Source: Cloacibacterium sp047601505
GTDB lineage: Bacteria; Bacteroidota; Bacteroidia; Flavobacteriales; Weeksellaceae
Direction of reading: 5' to 3'
Assembly: GCF_047601505.1 (NCBI RefSeq)
Contig: NZ_JASGJD010000001.1
Coordinates: 1,426,001 to 1,490,000, forward strand
DNA length: 64,000 bases
Under the pieces are notes generated by a model that saw nothing but the letters and a program-made list of their open reading frames with translations, did no database searches and had not been told where the DNA came from. Shown here piece after piece: positions 24,086 through 33,218 of the stretch. The stretch's first letter is position 1. Each line of letters begins with the position of its first letter. Made by a program: the position numbers and the translations under genes.

Positions 24086-24145
24086 GGGGAAATAGATAAA
24101 TGTTCAAAATTTTGCTTTGTAAGAGAAAAGATTTGTTTTTAACTA

Positions 24146-24174
24146 GAGCTTTATAGGAGCGAAAGGTTTGTAAG
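24146..24174. repeat. Dispersed repeat of the GAGC..AGGAGCGAAAGG type
   Basis: GAGCTTTATAGGAGCGAAAG with GTTTGTAAG is the same family as the piece at 9003-9030 inside the GT-B-like gene and the decayed piece at 4846-4880. Confidence 0.7.
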
Positions 24175-24182
24175 AAATTTAT

Positions 24183-24190
24183 TAATTTTG
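24183..24190 (+). promoter_or_regulatory. Promoter -7 element of the DUF2461 gene
   Basis: TAATTTTG fits TAnnTTTG. It covers the TTG at 24188, so that TTG is unlikely to be the start codon. The ATG at 24206 is preferred. Confidence 0.55.
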
Positions 24191-24205
24191 AAAAAAACAT
24201 TTGAT

Positions 24206-24853
24206 ATGCAATCATCAACCCTTCAGTTTTTAAGAACTTTAGAGAAAAATAATAACAGAGAATGGTTTAACGAAAATAAAACCACTTACCAAGAAGCGCA
24301 ACAAGATGTAATTTCTTTTGTTGAAAAATTAATTGAAGAAATGGTAGTTTTCGATGAAGAAATTGGGAAAGCAGATGCTAAAAAATCACTTTTTAGGATT
24401 TATAGAGATACTCGTTTTTCTAAAGATAAATCGCCTTACAAAACCAATTTCGGAGCCAGTTTGGGGATGGGGAAAGGGAGCCAAAAAGCAGGATATTATT
24501 TGCATATAGAACCCGGTAAATCTTTTTTAGCTGGCGGAATTTATATGCCAGAATCTTCGGTTTTGAAAGAGATTAGAAAAGAAATCTCTGCCTTTGGAGA
24601 AGAATTTTTAACGATAGTTGAAAAAGACGAATTCAGGAATTATTTTAGAGGTTTAAGTGTAGAAGATAAATTGAAAAAAGTGCCTCAAGGTTTTGAAAAA
24701 GACGATAAAATGGCAGAATTTTTAAAACTTAAACATTACATCGTAACTCATCCCGTTTCAGACGAACAATTGCTTAATGAGAATGCAGCAAAAGAATTTG
24801 CGAAAATTTATAAAGCCATGAAACCGCTTAATGACTTTTTAAACGCCATTTAA
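24206..24853 (+). CDS. DUF2461 family protein
   Basis: A 215-residue cytoplasmic protein of the DUF2461 family, function unknown. Family marks are FLRTLEKNNNREWFNENK near the start, FRIYRDTRFSKDKSPYKTNFGASLG, GYYLHIEPGKSFLAGGIYMPES and the C-terminal LKHYIVTHPVSDEQL. I chose the ATG at 24206; the upstream TTG at 24188 would add six residues but falls inside the predicted -7 promoter element. It converges on the next gene with only 2 bases between stop codons. Confidence 0.88.
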   Translation: MQSSTLQFLRTLEKNNNREWFNENKTTYQEAQQDVISFVEKLIEEMVVFDEEIGKADAKKSLFRIYRDTRFSKDKSPYKTNFGASLGMGKGSQKAGYYLHIEPGKSFLAGGIYMPESSVLKEIRKEISAFGEEFLTIVEKDEFRNYFRGLSVEDKLKKVPQGFEKDDKMAEFLKLKHYIVTHPVSDEQLLNENAAKEFAKIYKAMKPLNDFLNAI

Positions 24854-24855
24854 AT

Positions 24856-25641
24856 TTATTTAATCTTCATCATGCTTCCGAAAAGACTGTCTAAATGATA
24901 AATTTGATGAAAAGGACTCGCGATATTTTCTAAAATTGAAGCGTTTTCGATGTATTGATATTTTGAAGCCAAAGAACTCATGTCCGAAACAATAATAAGC
25001 CAGCACTCGTCTAAAGTGCTGTCGTATAAAGGGTATTTTTGGTTTTTCTTTTCTATGGTTTGTTTTATTTTTTCGGAACAAAGTTCTTCGAAAAGATTCA
25101 TTTCTGGGTTGAATGAGATAAAAATATTTCCCTCATTTTTAATTTTCTTAATTTTAAGAAAAATGCCTTTTGGTTTTAGATTTTTGATGGAAAAGAGAAG
25201 GTTTTTGAGCAGAATTTCTTTGTTTTTGAGCGCTTCAGGAGCTTGGCTTTCGTCTATTTCGATAAGGTAGAGACCTTGTAATTTTTTTAAATCTTTTTGA
25301 AGAATAATTTCTGCTTCTCTAAAGATTTTGTTCAGTTGACTTTCAATTTTCTTTTTCTCAAGATGATTAATAACTTCCGTAAGTTCTAATCCTATTTTTT
25401 TATTTTGATGCTGAATAATGAAATCTGGACTTTCGCAGGTGAGGTTTTCAAAATTAAGGTCTGGGAATTTTTGTAAAAAGGAGTGGAGTAGAAGTACTTC
25501 AGATTTTTTCTTGAATTTTTCCCGAAAATGAATGTTGGAGGAGTCAATTTTTTGGTGAAGTTTCCGCATCGTTTGTTCTTTGAAACGATGGTTAATCTTA
25601 CAGAGATTCCAACTGCGCATCAAATCTTCATCACTAAACAT
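24856..25641 (-). CDS. Uncharacterised protein with PD-(D/E)XK-like motif
   Basis: A 261-residue protein I cannot assign to a named family. Residues 70-90 contain ESPDFII and, 13 residues on, GLELTEVI. Asp73 and Glu86-Leu-Thr88 match the layout of PD-(D/E)XK nuclease-like folds with Thr in place of the final Lys. The N-terminus is basic and helical (MRSWNLCKINHRFKEQTMRKL). The C-terminus (DECWLIIVSDM, then FHQIYHLDSLFG) looks like a conserved beta-helix unit. There is no signal peptide and no partner methylase nearby. Nuclease activity is a hypothesis from motif spacing. Confidence 0.55.
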   Translation of the reverse strand: MFSDEDLMRSWNLCKINHRFKEQTMRKLHQKIDSSNIHFREKFKKKSEVLLLHSFLQKFPDLNFENLTCESPDFIIQHQNKKIGLELTEVINHLEKKKIESQLNKIFREAEIILQKDLKKLQGLYLIEIDESQAPEALKNKEILLKNLLFSIKNLKPKGIFLKIKKIKNEGNIFISFNPEMNLFEELCSEKIKQTIEKKNQKYPLYDSTLDECWLIIVSDMSSLASKYQYIENASILENIASPFHQIYHLDSLFGSMMKIK

Positions 25642-25740
25642 AACGGTTTGATTTTAAGATTTGTATAGCCCTAAATTACATATTTTTTTAATACAAAAAG
25701 CTTTATTAACAAAAATTAAAGTTAAGTTTTGAGAATAAAA

Positions 25741-25770
25741 AAAATCACAACGAAATTTCATTGTGATTTT
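25741..25770 (-). terminator. Terminator of the TlpA-like gene
   Basis: AAAATCACAA pairs with TTGTGATTTT around GAAATTTC. On the minus strand a T-rich tail follows, 26 bases beyond the stop codon. Confidence 0.8.
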
Positions 25771-25795
25771 ATCATTTTTAATTAACGTTTTTGCT

Positions 25796-26311
25796 TTATT
25801 TGCTAAGTTCGTCTATTGTTTTTTGAATTTCTGGGTCATCTGGAACGATGGCGTAATATTTTGCAATATCAGATTTTTGATTGATTACCAAATATCTAGG
25901 AATCCAATTTAAATCAATATAATTGTTGAAATTGTTTTTCCAACCTTCATTAAACCAATAATTTTCTTTGTCTTGCATGTTGTGTTTTTCCATGCCTTTT
26001 TTCCAGCCTTCAAAATTTCTGTCTAGAGATAAAAATACAAAGTCAACATTCGGGTTTTTCTCTTCTAATTCTTTCGCTTTTGGCATTGCATTAAGACAAT
26101 CTCTACACCAACTTGCCCATAAATCTAAAACCAAAATTTTGCCTTTATGTTTTGCTAAAATTTTAGAAATTGTAGTGGTTTTACCATCTTTATCCATTAT
26201 TTTTTGAGCCAAAGCTTCTTTAGAAAAAGTGGTTTTGAGTACTGTTGGTACTTTTTGAGCAAATGCATTACTCATTAAAAAGAATGATAATAAAAGGATT
26301 ATTTTTTTCAT
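25796..26311 (-). CDS. TlpA family thioredoxin-like protein, exported
   Basis: A 171-residue periplasmic thiol-disulfide protein. A signal peptide (about 1-18, ending NAFA|QKV) is followed by a thioredoxin fold with active site WASWCRDC (CxxC) and the conserved cis-Pro region WIPRYLVIN. Family members reduce cytochrome c maturation apoproteins or other envelope thiols; the partner is not evident here. A -7 element (TACTTTTG, minus strand, 26342-26349) precedes it and a terminator follows, so it is a single-gene unit. Confidence 0.9.
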   Translation of the reverse strand: MKKIILLLSFFLMSNAFAQKVPTVLKTTFSKEALAQKIMDKDGKTTTISKILAKHKGKILVLDLWASWCRDCLNAMPKAKELEEKNPNVDFVFLSLDRNFEGWKKGMEKHNMQDKENYWFNEGWKNNFNNYIDLNWIPRYLVINQKSDIAKYYAIVPDDPEIQKTIDELSK

Positions 26312-26341
26312 ATTTTTCTATAATTTCTTTACTTTCTAAGA

Positions 26342-26349
26342 CAAAAGTA
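26342..26349 (-). promoter_or_regulatory. Promoter -7 element of the TlpA-like gene
   Basis: TACTTTTG on the minus strand fits TAnnTTTG at 31 bases before the ATG. Confidence 0.45.
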
Positions 26350-26398
26350 TGCCAAAAATTATACTTAACATAATTTTTATTGAATTAAGAAAATAGAT

Positions 26399-26439
26399 AA
26401 ACCAAATAAAGCGCAAGAATGTTGCGCTTTATTTGGTTT
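26399..26439 (-). terminator. Strong terminator of the GH13 gene
   Basis: AAACCAAATAAAGCGCAA and its exact complement form a perfect 18-bp stem with a 5-base GAATG loop, 15 bases past the GH13 stop. Confidence 0.88.
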
Positions 26440-26453
26440 TTATGTCGAAAATA

Positions 26454-28085
26454 TTAATCTTTCTCTAATAAAACAATGTTATTATCATTAGTTAAAGAAA
26501 TTTTTCCTTCGATAACAGGCATTGTAGCGCCAGAGTATGCGTCTCTTATTCTTGTTCCGTTGTCAAAAATTCCAGTAACGTTTACTTCTTTTGTTCCTTT
26601 TGGTAAATCAAGTCCTATAACTACTTTGTCGGTTTTATAAATTCTAGAAAACCAATAAGGAGAGTTAGAAATCATCTTGTGATAACCAGCTCCAACAGCA
26701 GGATGGTTTCTTCGGAATTGACCTAATTTTTGCCAATATTCTAATAATTTCTGAGTTTCGGGATTATTTTTTACATCTTCCCAATTCATTTTGCTTCTAA
26801 GGTTAGCATCGCCTTCAGCTCCTGTTACTGTTAATTTTCTACCAGTTTCGTCGCCATAATAAATTTGAGAAATTCCGGGTGTTAAGAGTAGTTTTGTAGC
26901 GGTTTCGTAGGTTTTTTTTCTGTCTTTATCGAATGGCCAACTGTCGTCGTGAGAAGAAGCATAATTCATTACGGTTTTTCCTGCTAAATCCTGATGCAGA
27001 ATTTTATCATAATTGCTAAAAAGTTCTTCGTAAGGTTTGTTAGCATCTCCTTTAAAATCAAAATTGATAAGAGAGGTAAATCCGTTTTGGAAATAATTTA
27101 CTTTTCTGTCTCCAAAATTATACAATTGTTTGCCCGAAATTCCGTAGCCATACACTTCGCCAACGGTAAAAAATGGAGTGTTTTTGTCTAGAACTTTATC
27201 AGGATTATTCAATTTAAATTCTGCAAAAGCTTGGTCGCAAACCTTCTTGAAATCTTTCCAAACATCTTCGTTGGTATGTTTTACAGTATCAACTCTATAA
27301 CCATCAATTCCAAATTCTCTTACATAATCCGAAAGCCATTTCATAATGTAATATTTCGGAGCTTTTGGGTATCTCGTTTTTACAAAAAATTCGTTTAGTT
27401 CAGACATCTCCTTTTCGTATCTGCCTTCTTTTCTCCATTTTTTTTCTAGTAGAGTTGGCAAGCCAGCTTTTTCATTGCTCTCAGTTAAAATATCAGGAAG
27501 ATTTGCTACTAAAGTACAGGCTGTGGTATTTTCGAAATTATCATATTTACATTGAGGTTCGGTTCTTACCCAAGTCATGGGATAGGTTTCGTCTATGTCT
27601 GTTGTTGGGCCTGTGTGATTAATTACGGCGTCTAAAAGAATTCTGATGCCTTGTTTGTGTGCTTTTTCTACCAATTCTTTCAAATCTGCTTCCGTTCCGA
27701 AATTTGGGTCTAGAGCAGTCCAATCTTTTGTCCAATAACCGTGGTAGCCGTATGTTTTGCCGGTTCCTTCGTCTGTTGCACCATGGATTTGCTCTACAAT
27801 TGGCGTCATCCAAATGGCGTTAATTCCTAATTTTTTGAAATAACCTTCATCTATTTTTTTGATGACACCTCGCAAGTCTCCACCTTCAAAACCACGAAGA
27901 GTGGCTGCTTTTTCGGTTCGGTTGAAATTAATATCATTATTAGGATTTCCGTTGTTGAATCTATCTGTTACTAAAAAGTAAAGATTGGCACCTTCCCAAG
28001 TGAAAGGTTCTGAACTAGGTGTATTTTGAACGCTGGTACAACTTGCTAAGAGTGCAAAAGCTGATAGGATTATTGTTTTTTTCAT
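26454..28085 (-). CDS. GH13 alpha-amylase family lipoprotein
   Basis: A 543-residue alpha-glucan hydrolase. The lipoprotein signal ends at Cys16 (ALLASC), placing it on a membrane surface. The GH13 barrel has LLDAVINHTG (region I), GIDGYRVDTVKH with nucleophile Asp266, FFTVGEVYGYG with acid/base Glu310, and NYASSHDD with Asp380. In place of the usual FVDNHD ending, region IV reads YASSHDD. A C-terminal beta-domain (about 460-543) closes it. It stands alone, about 20 kb from the dextran locus, between terminators. It likely acts on starch, glycogen or maltodextrin; exact specificity is unknown. Confidence 0.92.
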   Translation of the reverse strand: MKKTIILSAFALLASCTSVQNTPSSEPFTWEGANLYFLVTDRFNNGNPNNDINFNRTEKAATLRGFEGGDLRGVIKKIDEGYFKKLGINAIWMTPIVEQIHGATDEGTGKTYGYHGYWTKDWTALDPNFGTEADLKELVEKAHKQGIRILLDAVINHTGPTTDIDETYPMTWVRTEPQCKYDNFENTTACTLVANLPDILTESNEKAGLPTLLEKKWRKEGRYEKEMSELNEFFVKTRYPKAPKYYIMKWLSDYVREFGIDGYRVDTVKHTNEDVWKDFKKVCDQAFAEFKLNNPDKVLDKNTPFFTVGEVYGYGISGKQLYNFGDRKVNYFQNGFTSLINFDFKGDANKPYEELFSNYDKILHQDLAGKTVMNYASSHDDSWPFDKDRKKTYETATKLLLTPGISQIYYGDETGRKLTVTGAEGDANLRSKMNWEDVKNNPETQKLLEYWQKLGQFRRNHPAVGAGYHKMISNSPYWFSRIYKTDKVVIGLDLPKGTKEVNVTGIFDNGTRIRDAYSGATMPVIEGKISLTNDNNIVLLEKD

Positions 28086-28181
28086 AAAATGAATTTAAGT
28101 CTTTAAATTTAAGAATTAAAGAATCATAAAGATAAAAATTAAACATGATATTTTTTATTTGCTTAATTTTCTGAAAGTTAA

Positions 28182-28213
28182 TTTGGTGAAACAATTTATA
28201 AAAATTACCTTTG
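28182..28213 (+). promoter_or_regulatory. purA promoter
   Basis: TTTG (28182-28185) and TACCTTTG (28206-28213) are 20 bases apart, a good match to the Bacteroidota two-part promoter. The ATG follows 27 bases later. Confidence 0.7.
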
Positions 28214-28240
28214 TAAGGTCTAATAAAATGTAATAAAAAT

Positions 28241-29527
28241 ATGTCAACTTACGTTGTTGTAGGTCTTCAGTTCGGTGATGAAGGCAAAGGAAAAATAACC
28301 GATGTTCTTTCTGCAAAATCTGATTACGTAGTTCGTTTCCAAGGAGGTGATAATGCTGGTCACACAGTATATGTGGGCGAAGATAAATTTGTTCTTCACT
28401 TGCTTCCTTCTGGTGTTTTGCAATGTAGAGGCAAGTGTATTATTGCCAATGGTGTGGTAGTAAACCCTAAAGCTTTTATTAAAGAAATAGAGCAAATTGA
28501 AAGCAAAGGTTACAAAACAGACCACGTTTTCATTAGTAGAAGAGCACATGTGATAATGCCTTATCATATTATGCTAGATACTTACAGAGAAGAAGAAAAA
28601 GGAGGTACTCAAATTGGGACTACCAAAAAAGGAATCGGGCCTTGTTATGAGGATAAGATTGCAAGAGTTGGTATTAGAATGATTGACCTTTTGAATCCTG
28701 AAGTTTTAAAAGAAAAAATTGAAAAGAATTTAAAAATTAAAAATAACCTTTTCGAGAAGTATTTTGAAAAACCAGCAATGAGTTTTGATGAAATTTACCA
28801 CGAATTTTTAGAAATTGGTAAAAAATTACAAGACAGAATTGTAGATACCGAGTTAGAAATAAACGAAGCCATTCGAGATAATAAAAACATCCTTTTCGAA
28901 GGAGCGCAAGCGCTAATGTTAGATATAGATTTCGGAACTTATCCTTATGTTACTTCGTCTTCGCCATCTACAGGAGGTGTTTGTACAGGTGCTGGCGTTC
29001 CGCCAACTTCATTGCAAAATTTAATTGGAGTTTCTAAAGCTTATACTACTAGAGTTGGGCATGGTCCTTTCCCTACAGAATTAGATAACGAATTGGGCGA
29101 AAGCATTAGAAAAATTGGTCACGAATACGGAGCAACTACGGGAAGACCAAGAAGAACAGGTTGGCTAGATTTAGTAGCTTTGAAACACGCTTGTATGATT
29201 AACGGAATTAATAATCTTGTGATTACAAAATTAGACGTTCTTACAGGTATTGATACCATTAAAATTGCTACTCATTATAAAACTGAAGATGGTAAAATTA
29301 TAGATTATTTCACTTCTTCTACTACTAAATTATATGATTACGAAGCAATTTATGCTGATTTAGAAGGCTGGACGGAAGATATTACTAAAGCGAGAACTTT
29401 TGATGAATTGCCAGAAAATGCAAAAAAATACATCGCATTTATCGAAGAATATTTAGGAATTAATGTTTATTTGGTTTCTGTAGGTCCAGAGAGAAGTCAA
29501 AATATTATTAGAAAAGAGCTGTTTTAA
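28241..29527 (+). CDS. purA: Adenylosuccinate synthase
   Basis: A 428-residue cytoplasmic enzyme joining IMP and aspartate with GTP hydrolysis, the first committed step to AMP. The N-terminal P-loop QFGDEGKGKITD, QGGDNAGHTVYV, KKGIGPCYEDK, VGHGPFPTEL and the aspartate-binding TTGRPRRTGWLDL are all in place. Length is typical. It is flanked by its own promoter and terminator. Confidence 0.97.
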   Translation: MSTYVVVGLQFGDEGKGKITDVLSAKSDYVVRFQGGDNAGHTVYVGEDKFVLHLLPSGVLQCRGKCIIANGVVVNPKAFIKEIEQIESKGYKTDHVFISRRAHVIMPYHIMLDTYREEEKGGTQIGTTKKGIGPCYEDKIARVGIRMIDLLNPEVLKEKIEKNLKIKNNLFEKYFEKPAMSFDEIYHEFLEIGKKLQDRIVDTELEINEAIRDNKNILFEGAQALMLDIDFGTYPYVTSSSPSTGGVCTGAGVPPTSLQNLIGVSKAYTTRVGHGPFPTELDNELGESIRKIGHEYGATTGRPRRTGWLDLVALKHACMINGINNLVITKLDVLTGIDTIKIATHYKTEDGKIIDYFTSSTTKLYDYEAIYADLEGWTEDITKARTFDELPENAKKYIAFIEEYLGINVYLVSVGPERSQNIIRKELF

Positions 29528-29553
29528 GTTACAGTTTGAATAAAATATTATGC

Positions 29554-29585
29554 AAGTCGTACTAATTTAGTGCGACTTTTTTTGT
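29554..29585 (+). terminator. purA terminator
   Basis: AAGTCGTAC and GTGCGACTT form a stem with one wobble pair, followed by eight T residues. Confidence 0.8.
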
Positions 29586-29852
29586 TGTTTATTTGTTGAG
29601 TTTTGATTTCAAATTTTCAATTATTTTTCTATTTATATGTTGATAAGTTGTTGATTAAGTAATTATTTCGCTTTTTATTGAGAATTTTTTAATTGGTCTT
29701 TTGTTTTAAATTTATTTTAAATGTTAAATAATTTTAAATTTTTGAATAGTAATTAATTTTTTGGCAAGGTTGTTGAATAACTTTAAATACTTTTTGCAAA
29801 AAGGTATCAAACTAATAATTGTGTTTATATATTAACCATTAAATTTTCTACA
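29586..29852. other. AT-rich spacer before tonB
   Basis: With the purA terminator this makes a 325-base gap. It is very AT-rich, with several TTGTTGA pieces. I see no gene, no clear TAnnTTTG element and no strong hairpin. Confidence 0.5.
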
Positions 29853-30683
29853 ATGAACAAAAATTTCTTTACTCGCGATGAGCATCAAGCTCTCAATGAA
29901 ATCATATTCCAGAATAGAAATAAAGAATATGGAGCTTATGCGCTAAGAAATGAAGCAAATACAATGCTTAAAAAAGCCCTTTTTGTTGGGGTTACCCTTT
30001 TTGCAGTAGTAGCAATTGTGCCGCTTGTGGTGTCTCAGTTCAAAGGAGAGCATCATGTAATTTCTGATGGAGGCACTGCTGTTTTGATAGATTTAGAACG
30101 TCCTAAAGATCAAAATGTTGAAAAACAAAAACCAATAGTAGTTCCGCCAAAACCAGATGTGCCATTGAAAACTCAAAGTCTTACGCCTCCAGAACCTACT
30201 AGAAATCCGCCTGTGGAAACTACCATTAATCAAAAAGTAGATGATGCAATTATTTCTACTGTCACTACACCTGGGCAAGCAGTAACTAATCCTAATCAAA
30301 ACATTGGAGTTCCTTCTGATGTGGGAACAAAGCCCGCAATTGATAATACTCCAAAGCCAGACCTTAATGTAATTCCTACGAGTGTAGATGTGGAAGCAAA
30401 TTTCAATGGTGGAATTGAAGGTTTTAGAAGTAAAGTTTTAAATAATTTTGATACATCGGTGGTAACCAGCGAAAGTGGAGAAATTGTAAAAGCTGTAGTA
30501 ACTTTCGTGGTAGAAAGAGATGGTAGTATTTCTAATATCAAAGCAAGCGGCGTTAATGCAGATTTTAATAAAGAAGCAGAGAAAGTGATTAAAAATATCA
30601 AAGGAAAATGGAATCCTGCAAAACTGGGAGGACAAAACGTTCGTTCGTATTTTAAATTTCCAATTTCTATGCAATTTGAATAA
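29853..30683 (+). CDS. TonB energy transducer
   Basis: A 276-residue TonB protein that passes proton-motive force from ExbB/ExbD to outer-membrane receptors such as the SusC protein in this window. A cytoplasmic start of about 40 residues, with the NEIIFQNRNKEYGAYALRNE motif seen in Bacteroidota TonBs, precedes a single membrane helix (ALFVGVTLFAVVAIVPLVV). A proline-rich periplasmic stalk (residues about 82-150) and a C-terminal TonB fold (VTFVVERDGSISNIKASGVN, then NIKGKWNPAKLGGQNVRS) follow. No exbB or exbD is adjacent. Confidence 0.9.
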   Translation: MNKNFFTRDEHQALNEIIFQNRNKEYGAYALRNEANTMLKKALFVGVTLFAVVAIVPLVVSQFKGEHHVISDGGTAVLIDLERPKDQNVEKQKPIVVPPKPDVPLKTQSLTPPEPTRNPPVETTINQKVDDAIISTVTTPGQAVTNPNQNIGVPSDVGTKPAIDNTPKPDLNVIPTSVDVEANFNGGIEGFRSKVLNNFDTSVVTSESGEIVKAVVTFVVERDGSISNIKASGVNADFNKEAEKVIKNIKGKWNPAKLGGQNVRSYFKFPISMQFE

Positions 30684-30839
30684 GACATAGTTGTATAATT
30701 TGTTGCATTTTACTTTTTAATACTAATTATCCACATTTTCTAAAAATTGTGGATAATTTTTTTGCGCTTTAAGCCTTTAATTAACAATACTTTAATATTT
30801 TTGACAGTTATTAACATTCAACGGAATTACAAATTATTG

Positions 30840-30847
30840 TATTTTTG
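30840..30847 (+). promoter_or_regulatory. Candidate parA promoter -7 element
   Basis: TATTTTTG fits TAnnTTTG 17 bases before the parA ATG. A second identical element lies at 30796-30803, so transcription may start at two points. Confidence 0.45.
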
Positions 30848-30864
30848 AAAACTAAATAATTTTT

Positions 30865-31638
30865 ATGGGAAAAATAATTGGAGTTGCCAATCAAAAAGGA
30901 GGTGTAGGAAAAACGACTACAGCAGTAAACCTTGCAGCTGCACTTGGTGTGCTAGAAAAAAAAGTTCTCTTGATAGATGCTGATCCTCAGGCTAATGCTA
31001 CGTCTGGTCTTGGTATTGAAGAAGTGAATTATTCTACGTATCACCTTTTAGAACATAGTGTAGATGTAAGAGAATGTATCCAAAAAACTACTTCCCCAAA
31101 TTTAGATTTAATTCCTTCTCATATAGATTTGGTAGCGGCGGAGATAGAACTTGTAGACAGAGACAAACGTGAGTATATGCTCAAAAAAGCATTAGATGTT
31201 GTAAAATCTGAATACGACTATATTATTATAGACTGTGCACCAAGTTTGGGACTTATCACGGTTAATGCACTTACAGCAGCAGATTCTGTGGTTATTCCTA
31301 TTCAGTGCGAATATTTTGCATTAGAAGGTCTTGGTAAATTATTGAATACCATTAAAAACGTTCAGAAAATTCATAATAACGATTTGGATATAGAAGGGCT
31401 TCTTCTTACCATGTATGATTCTAGACTTAGACTTTCGAATCAAGTAGTAGAAGAGGTTAATACACACTTCCCAGAAATGGTTTTCGAGACTATTATTGCT
31501 AGAAACGTTAGATTGAGTGAAGCGCCAAGTTTCGGAGAAAGTATCTTAATGTACGATGCCGAAAGTAAAGGAGCAATTCAGTACTTACAATTGGCAGAAG
31601 AAGTTTTACTAAAAAACGAAAAATTACAAAAAGCATAA
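30865..31638 (+). CDS. parA: Chromosome-partitioning ATPase ParA
   Basis: A 257-residue Walker-type ATPase (Soj/ParA) for chromosome segregation. The deviant Walker A is NQKGGVGKTTTAVNLAAAL, followed by LLIDADPQANATSGL and IIIDCAPSLGLIT (Walker B). No N-terminal DNA-binding extension is present, as in chromosomal ParA. It is followed by parB in the same direction across a 60-base spacer with a heptamer-phased repeat. Confidence 0.95.
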   Translation: MGKIIGVANQKGGVGKTTTAVNLAAALGVLEKKVLLIDADPQANATSGLGIEEVNYSTYHLLEHSVDVRECIQKTTSPNLDLIPSHIDLVAAEIELVDRDKREYMLKKALDVVKSEYDYIIIDCAPSLGLITVNALTAADSVVIPIQCEYFALEGLGKLLNTIKNVQKIHNNDLDIEGLLLTMYDSRLRLSNQVVEEVNTHFPEMVFETIIARNVRLSEAPSFGESILMYDAESKGAIQYLQLAEEVLLKNEKLQKA

Positions 31639-31665
31639 TTTTAAAAATTGATTTTTGATTGGTAT

Positions 31666-31693
31666 ATCAATTATCAAATTTCAATCTTAATTA
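31666..31693. repeat. Heptamer-phased repeat between parA and parB
   Basis: Units ATCAATT, ATCAAAT, TTCAATC, TTAATTA in phase. The preceding ATTGATTTTTGATTGG (31647-31662) is partly complementary, so the spacer can fold. It ends 5 bases before the parB ATG. Confidence 0.6.
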
Positions 31694-31698
31694 TAAAT

Positions 31699-32586
31699 AT
31701 GAAAGATAAAAAACGAGCAATGGGACGTGGCTTAGGTGCTATTTTAAGTGCCGAAAGCAAGAGTAATATTAATTCCGCTACAGATACCGGAGCAGAACAA
31801 TTGCTGGGAAATATGGTAGAAGTAGCTTTAGAAGATATCTATCCTAATGCTACGCAACCAAGAACTTATTTTGACGAGACCGCACTACAAGAATTGGCGC
31901 AATCTATTCGTAATTTAGGTGTAATTCAGCCAATTACTCTAAGAAAAGACGGTGATAAATTCGAGATTATTTCTGGTGAAAGACGTTACAGAGCTTCTAA
32001 AATTGCAGGTCTTACAAGTGTGCCAGCTTATATTAGATTGGTAAACGACCAAGAATTGCTAGAAATGGCTTTGGTAGAAAATATTCAACGTGAAGATTTA
32101 GATGCTATAGAAGTTGCACTTACTTATCAAAGACTTTTAGACGAAATAGGTCTTACACAAGAAAATCTTAGCCAAAGAGTTGGTAAAGAGAGAAGTACAA
32201 TTACCAATTCTATACGTTTGCTTAGGTTGAGTCCAGATATTCAACAAGCGATTAGAGCGGGAGCTATTTCTGCGGGACATGGTAGAGCTATCATTAGCGT
32301 TGAAGGCGAAAATAATCAGCAAGAATTATTCAATAAAATTATAAAAGAAGGATTAAATGTAAGACAAGCCGAAAAAGCTGCTTCAGAATTTAAAAATCCT
32401 AAAAAAGAAATTGCTCCAAAAGAAAAAGAACTTCCAAATCATCTTAGAAAAGTGCAAAAATCACTTTCGGATGTGCTAGATGTTTCCGTAGAAATAAAAT
32501 CTTCGGGAAAAGGCAAAAAAGGAAAAATTATTTTAGATTTTAATAACGAGGAAGAACTGAGCAAAATCCTCTCACATTTTAATTAA
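31699..32586 (+). CDS. parB: Chromosome-partitioning protein ParB
   Basis: A 295-residue ParB/Spo0J. The N-terminal CTPase domain carries GERRYRASKIAGL and ENIQREDLDAIEVA. A helix-turn-helix (LTQENLSQRVGKERSTITNSIRLLRL) recognises parS. A C-terminal dimerisation domain follows. I start at the ATG at 31699 (MKDKKRAMGRGLGAIL is the normal opening); a TTG at 31648 would add 17 residues lying in the repeat. The stop overlaps the DUF5683 ATG by one base. Confidence 0.95.
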   Translation: MKDKKRAMGRGLGAILSAESKSNINSATDTGAEQLLGNMVEVALEDIYPNATQPRTYFDETALQELAQSIRNLGVIQPITLRKDGDKFEIISGERRYRASKIAGLTSVPAYIRLVNDQELLEMALVENIQREDLDAIEVALTYQRLLDEIGLTQENLSQRVGKERSTITNSIRLLRLSPDIQQAIRAGAISAGHGRAIISVEGENNQQELFNKIIKEGLNVRQAEKAASEFKNPKKEIAPKEKELPNHLRKVQKSLSDVLDVSVEIKSSGKGKKGKIILDFNNEEELSKILSHFN

Positions 32587-33170
32587 TGAGAACAGTATTC
32601 TCCATCATTTTTCTGCTCTTTTTTAGTTTTTACTTTTCACAAGAAATAAAACCTCTAGATACCGTAAAAACAGAAAAACAGGTAGTAGAAGATATAGAAA
32701 AAGCCAATGCAAAAGCATTAACAAAATACAATCCTACGAAAGCAGGGTTGTATTCTGCTGTTTTACCGGGACTTGGGCAATATTACAACAAAAAATATTG
32801 GAAAATACCCATCGTTTGGGGTGCAATAGGAACAGGAGTTGGTGTTATAGTTTATAATGATAAGCAATATAGAAGGTACAGAACCGCTTATATTGCTGAA
32901 TTAAATGGGCAACCGCACGAGTTTTCTAACATTCCGGGAGTTGATAAAACGGTACTCGGAAATACACAAGATTCTGCCAAAAGATACAGAGATTATTCTA
33001 TTGCCATTACAGGTTTGGTGTATATTTTAGGAATTGTAGATGCTGTGGTAGATGCGCATTTGTATGAACAAAAACACGACCCAGATTTGGCGCTTAAACC
33101 TACAATTATTAATGATAATGTAGGAATTGGACAGGCAAAAGCTGGCTTGTCTTTGAGTTATAGATTTTAA
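32586..33170 (+). CDS. DUF5683 domain protein
   Basis: A 194-residue exported or membrane protein of the DUF5683 family, restricted to Bacteroidota as far as I know. It has a signal peptide (LLFFSFYFS|QEI), then KAGLYSAVLPGLGQYYNKKYWKIPIVWG, the family hallmark with a predicted membrane hairpin, and a second hydrophobic stretch near residues 135-155 (YSIAITGLVYILGIVDAVVDAHL). It sits between parB and dapB, a position conserved in Flavobacteriia. Function unknown. Confidence 0.85.
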   Translation: MRTVFSIIFLLFFSFYFSQEIKPLDTVKTEKQVVEDIEKANAKALTKYNPTKAGLYSAVLPGLGQYYNKKYWKIPIVWGAIGTGVGVIVYNDKQYRRYRTAYIAELNGQPHEFSNIPGVDKTVLGNTQDSAKRYRDYSIAITGLVYILGIVDAVVDAHLYEQKHDPDLALKPTIINDNVGIGQAKAGLSLSYRF

Positions 33171-33218
33171 ATAAATTCGAACAATAATCGGTTTTTAAAC
33201 TGATAAAAATATAAAAAT

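Noticed and set aside
23988..24218. Open frame of 76 codons on the minus strand
   Set aside because: It runs across the helicase promoter, the GATGGAT array and a dispersed repeat, and resembles no protein.
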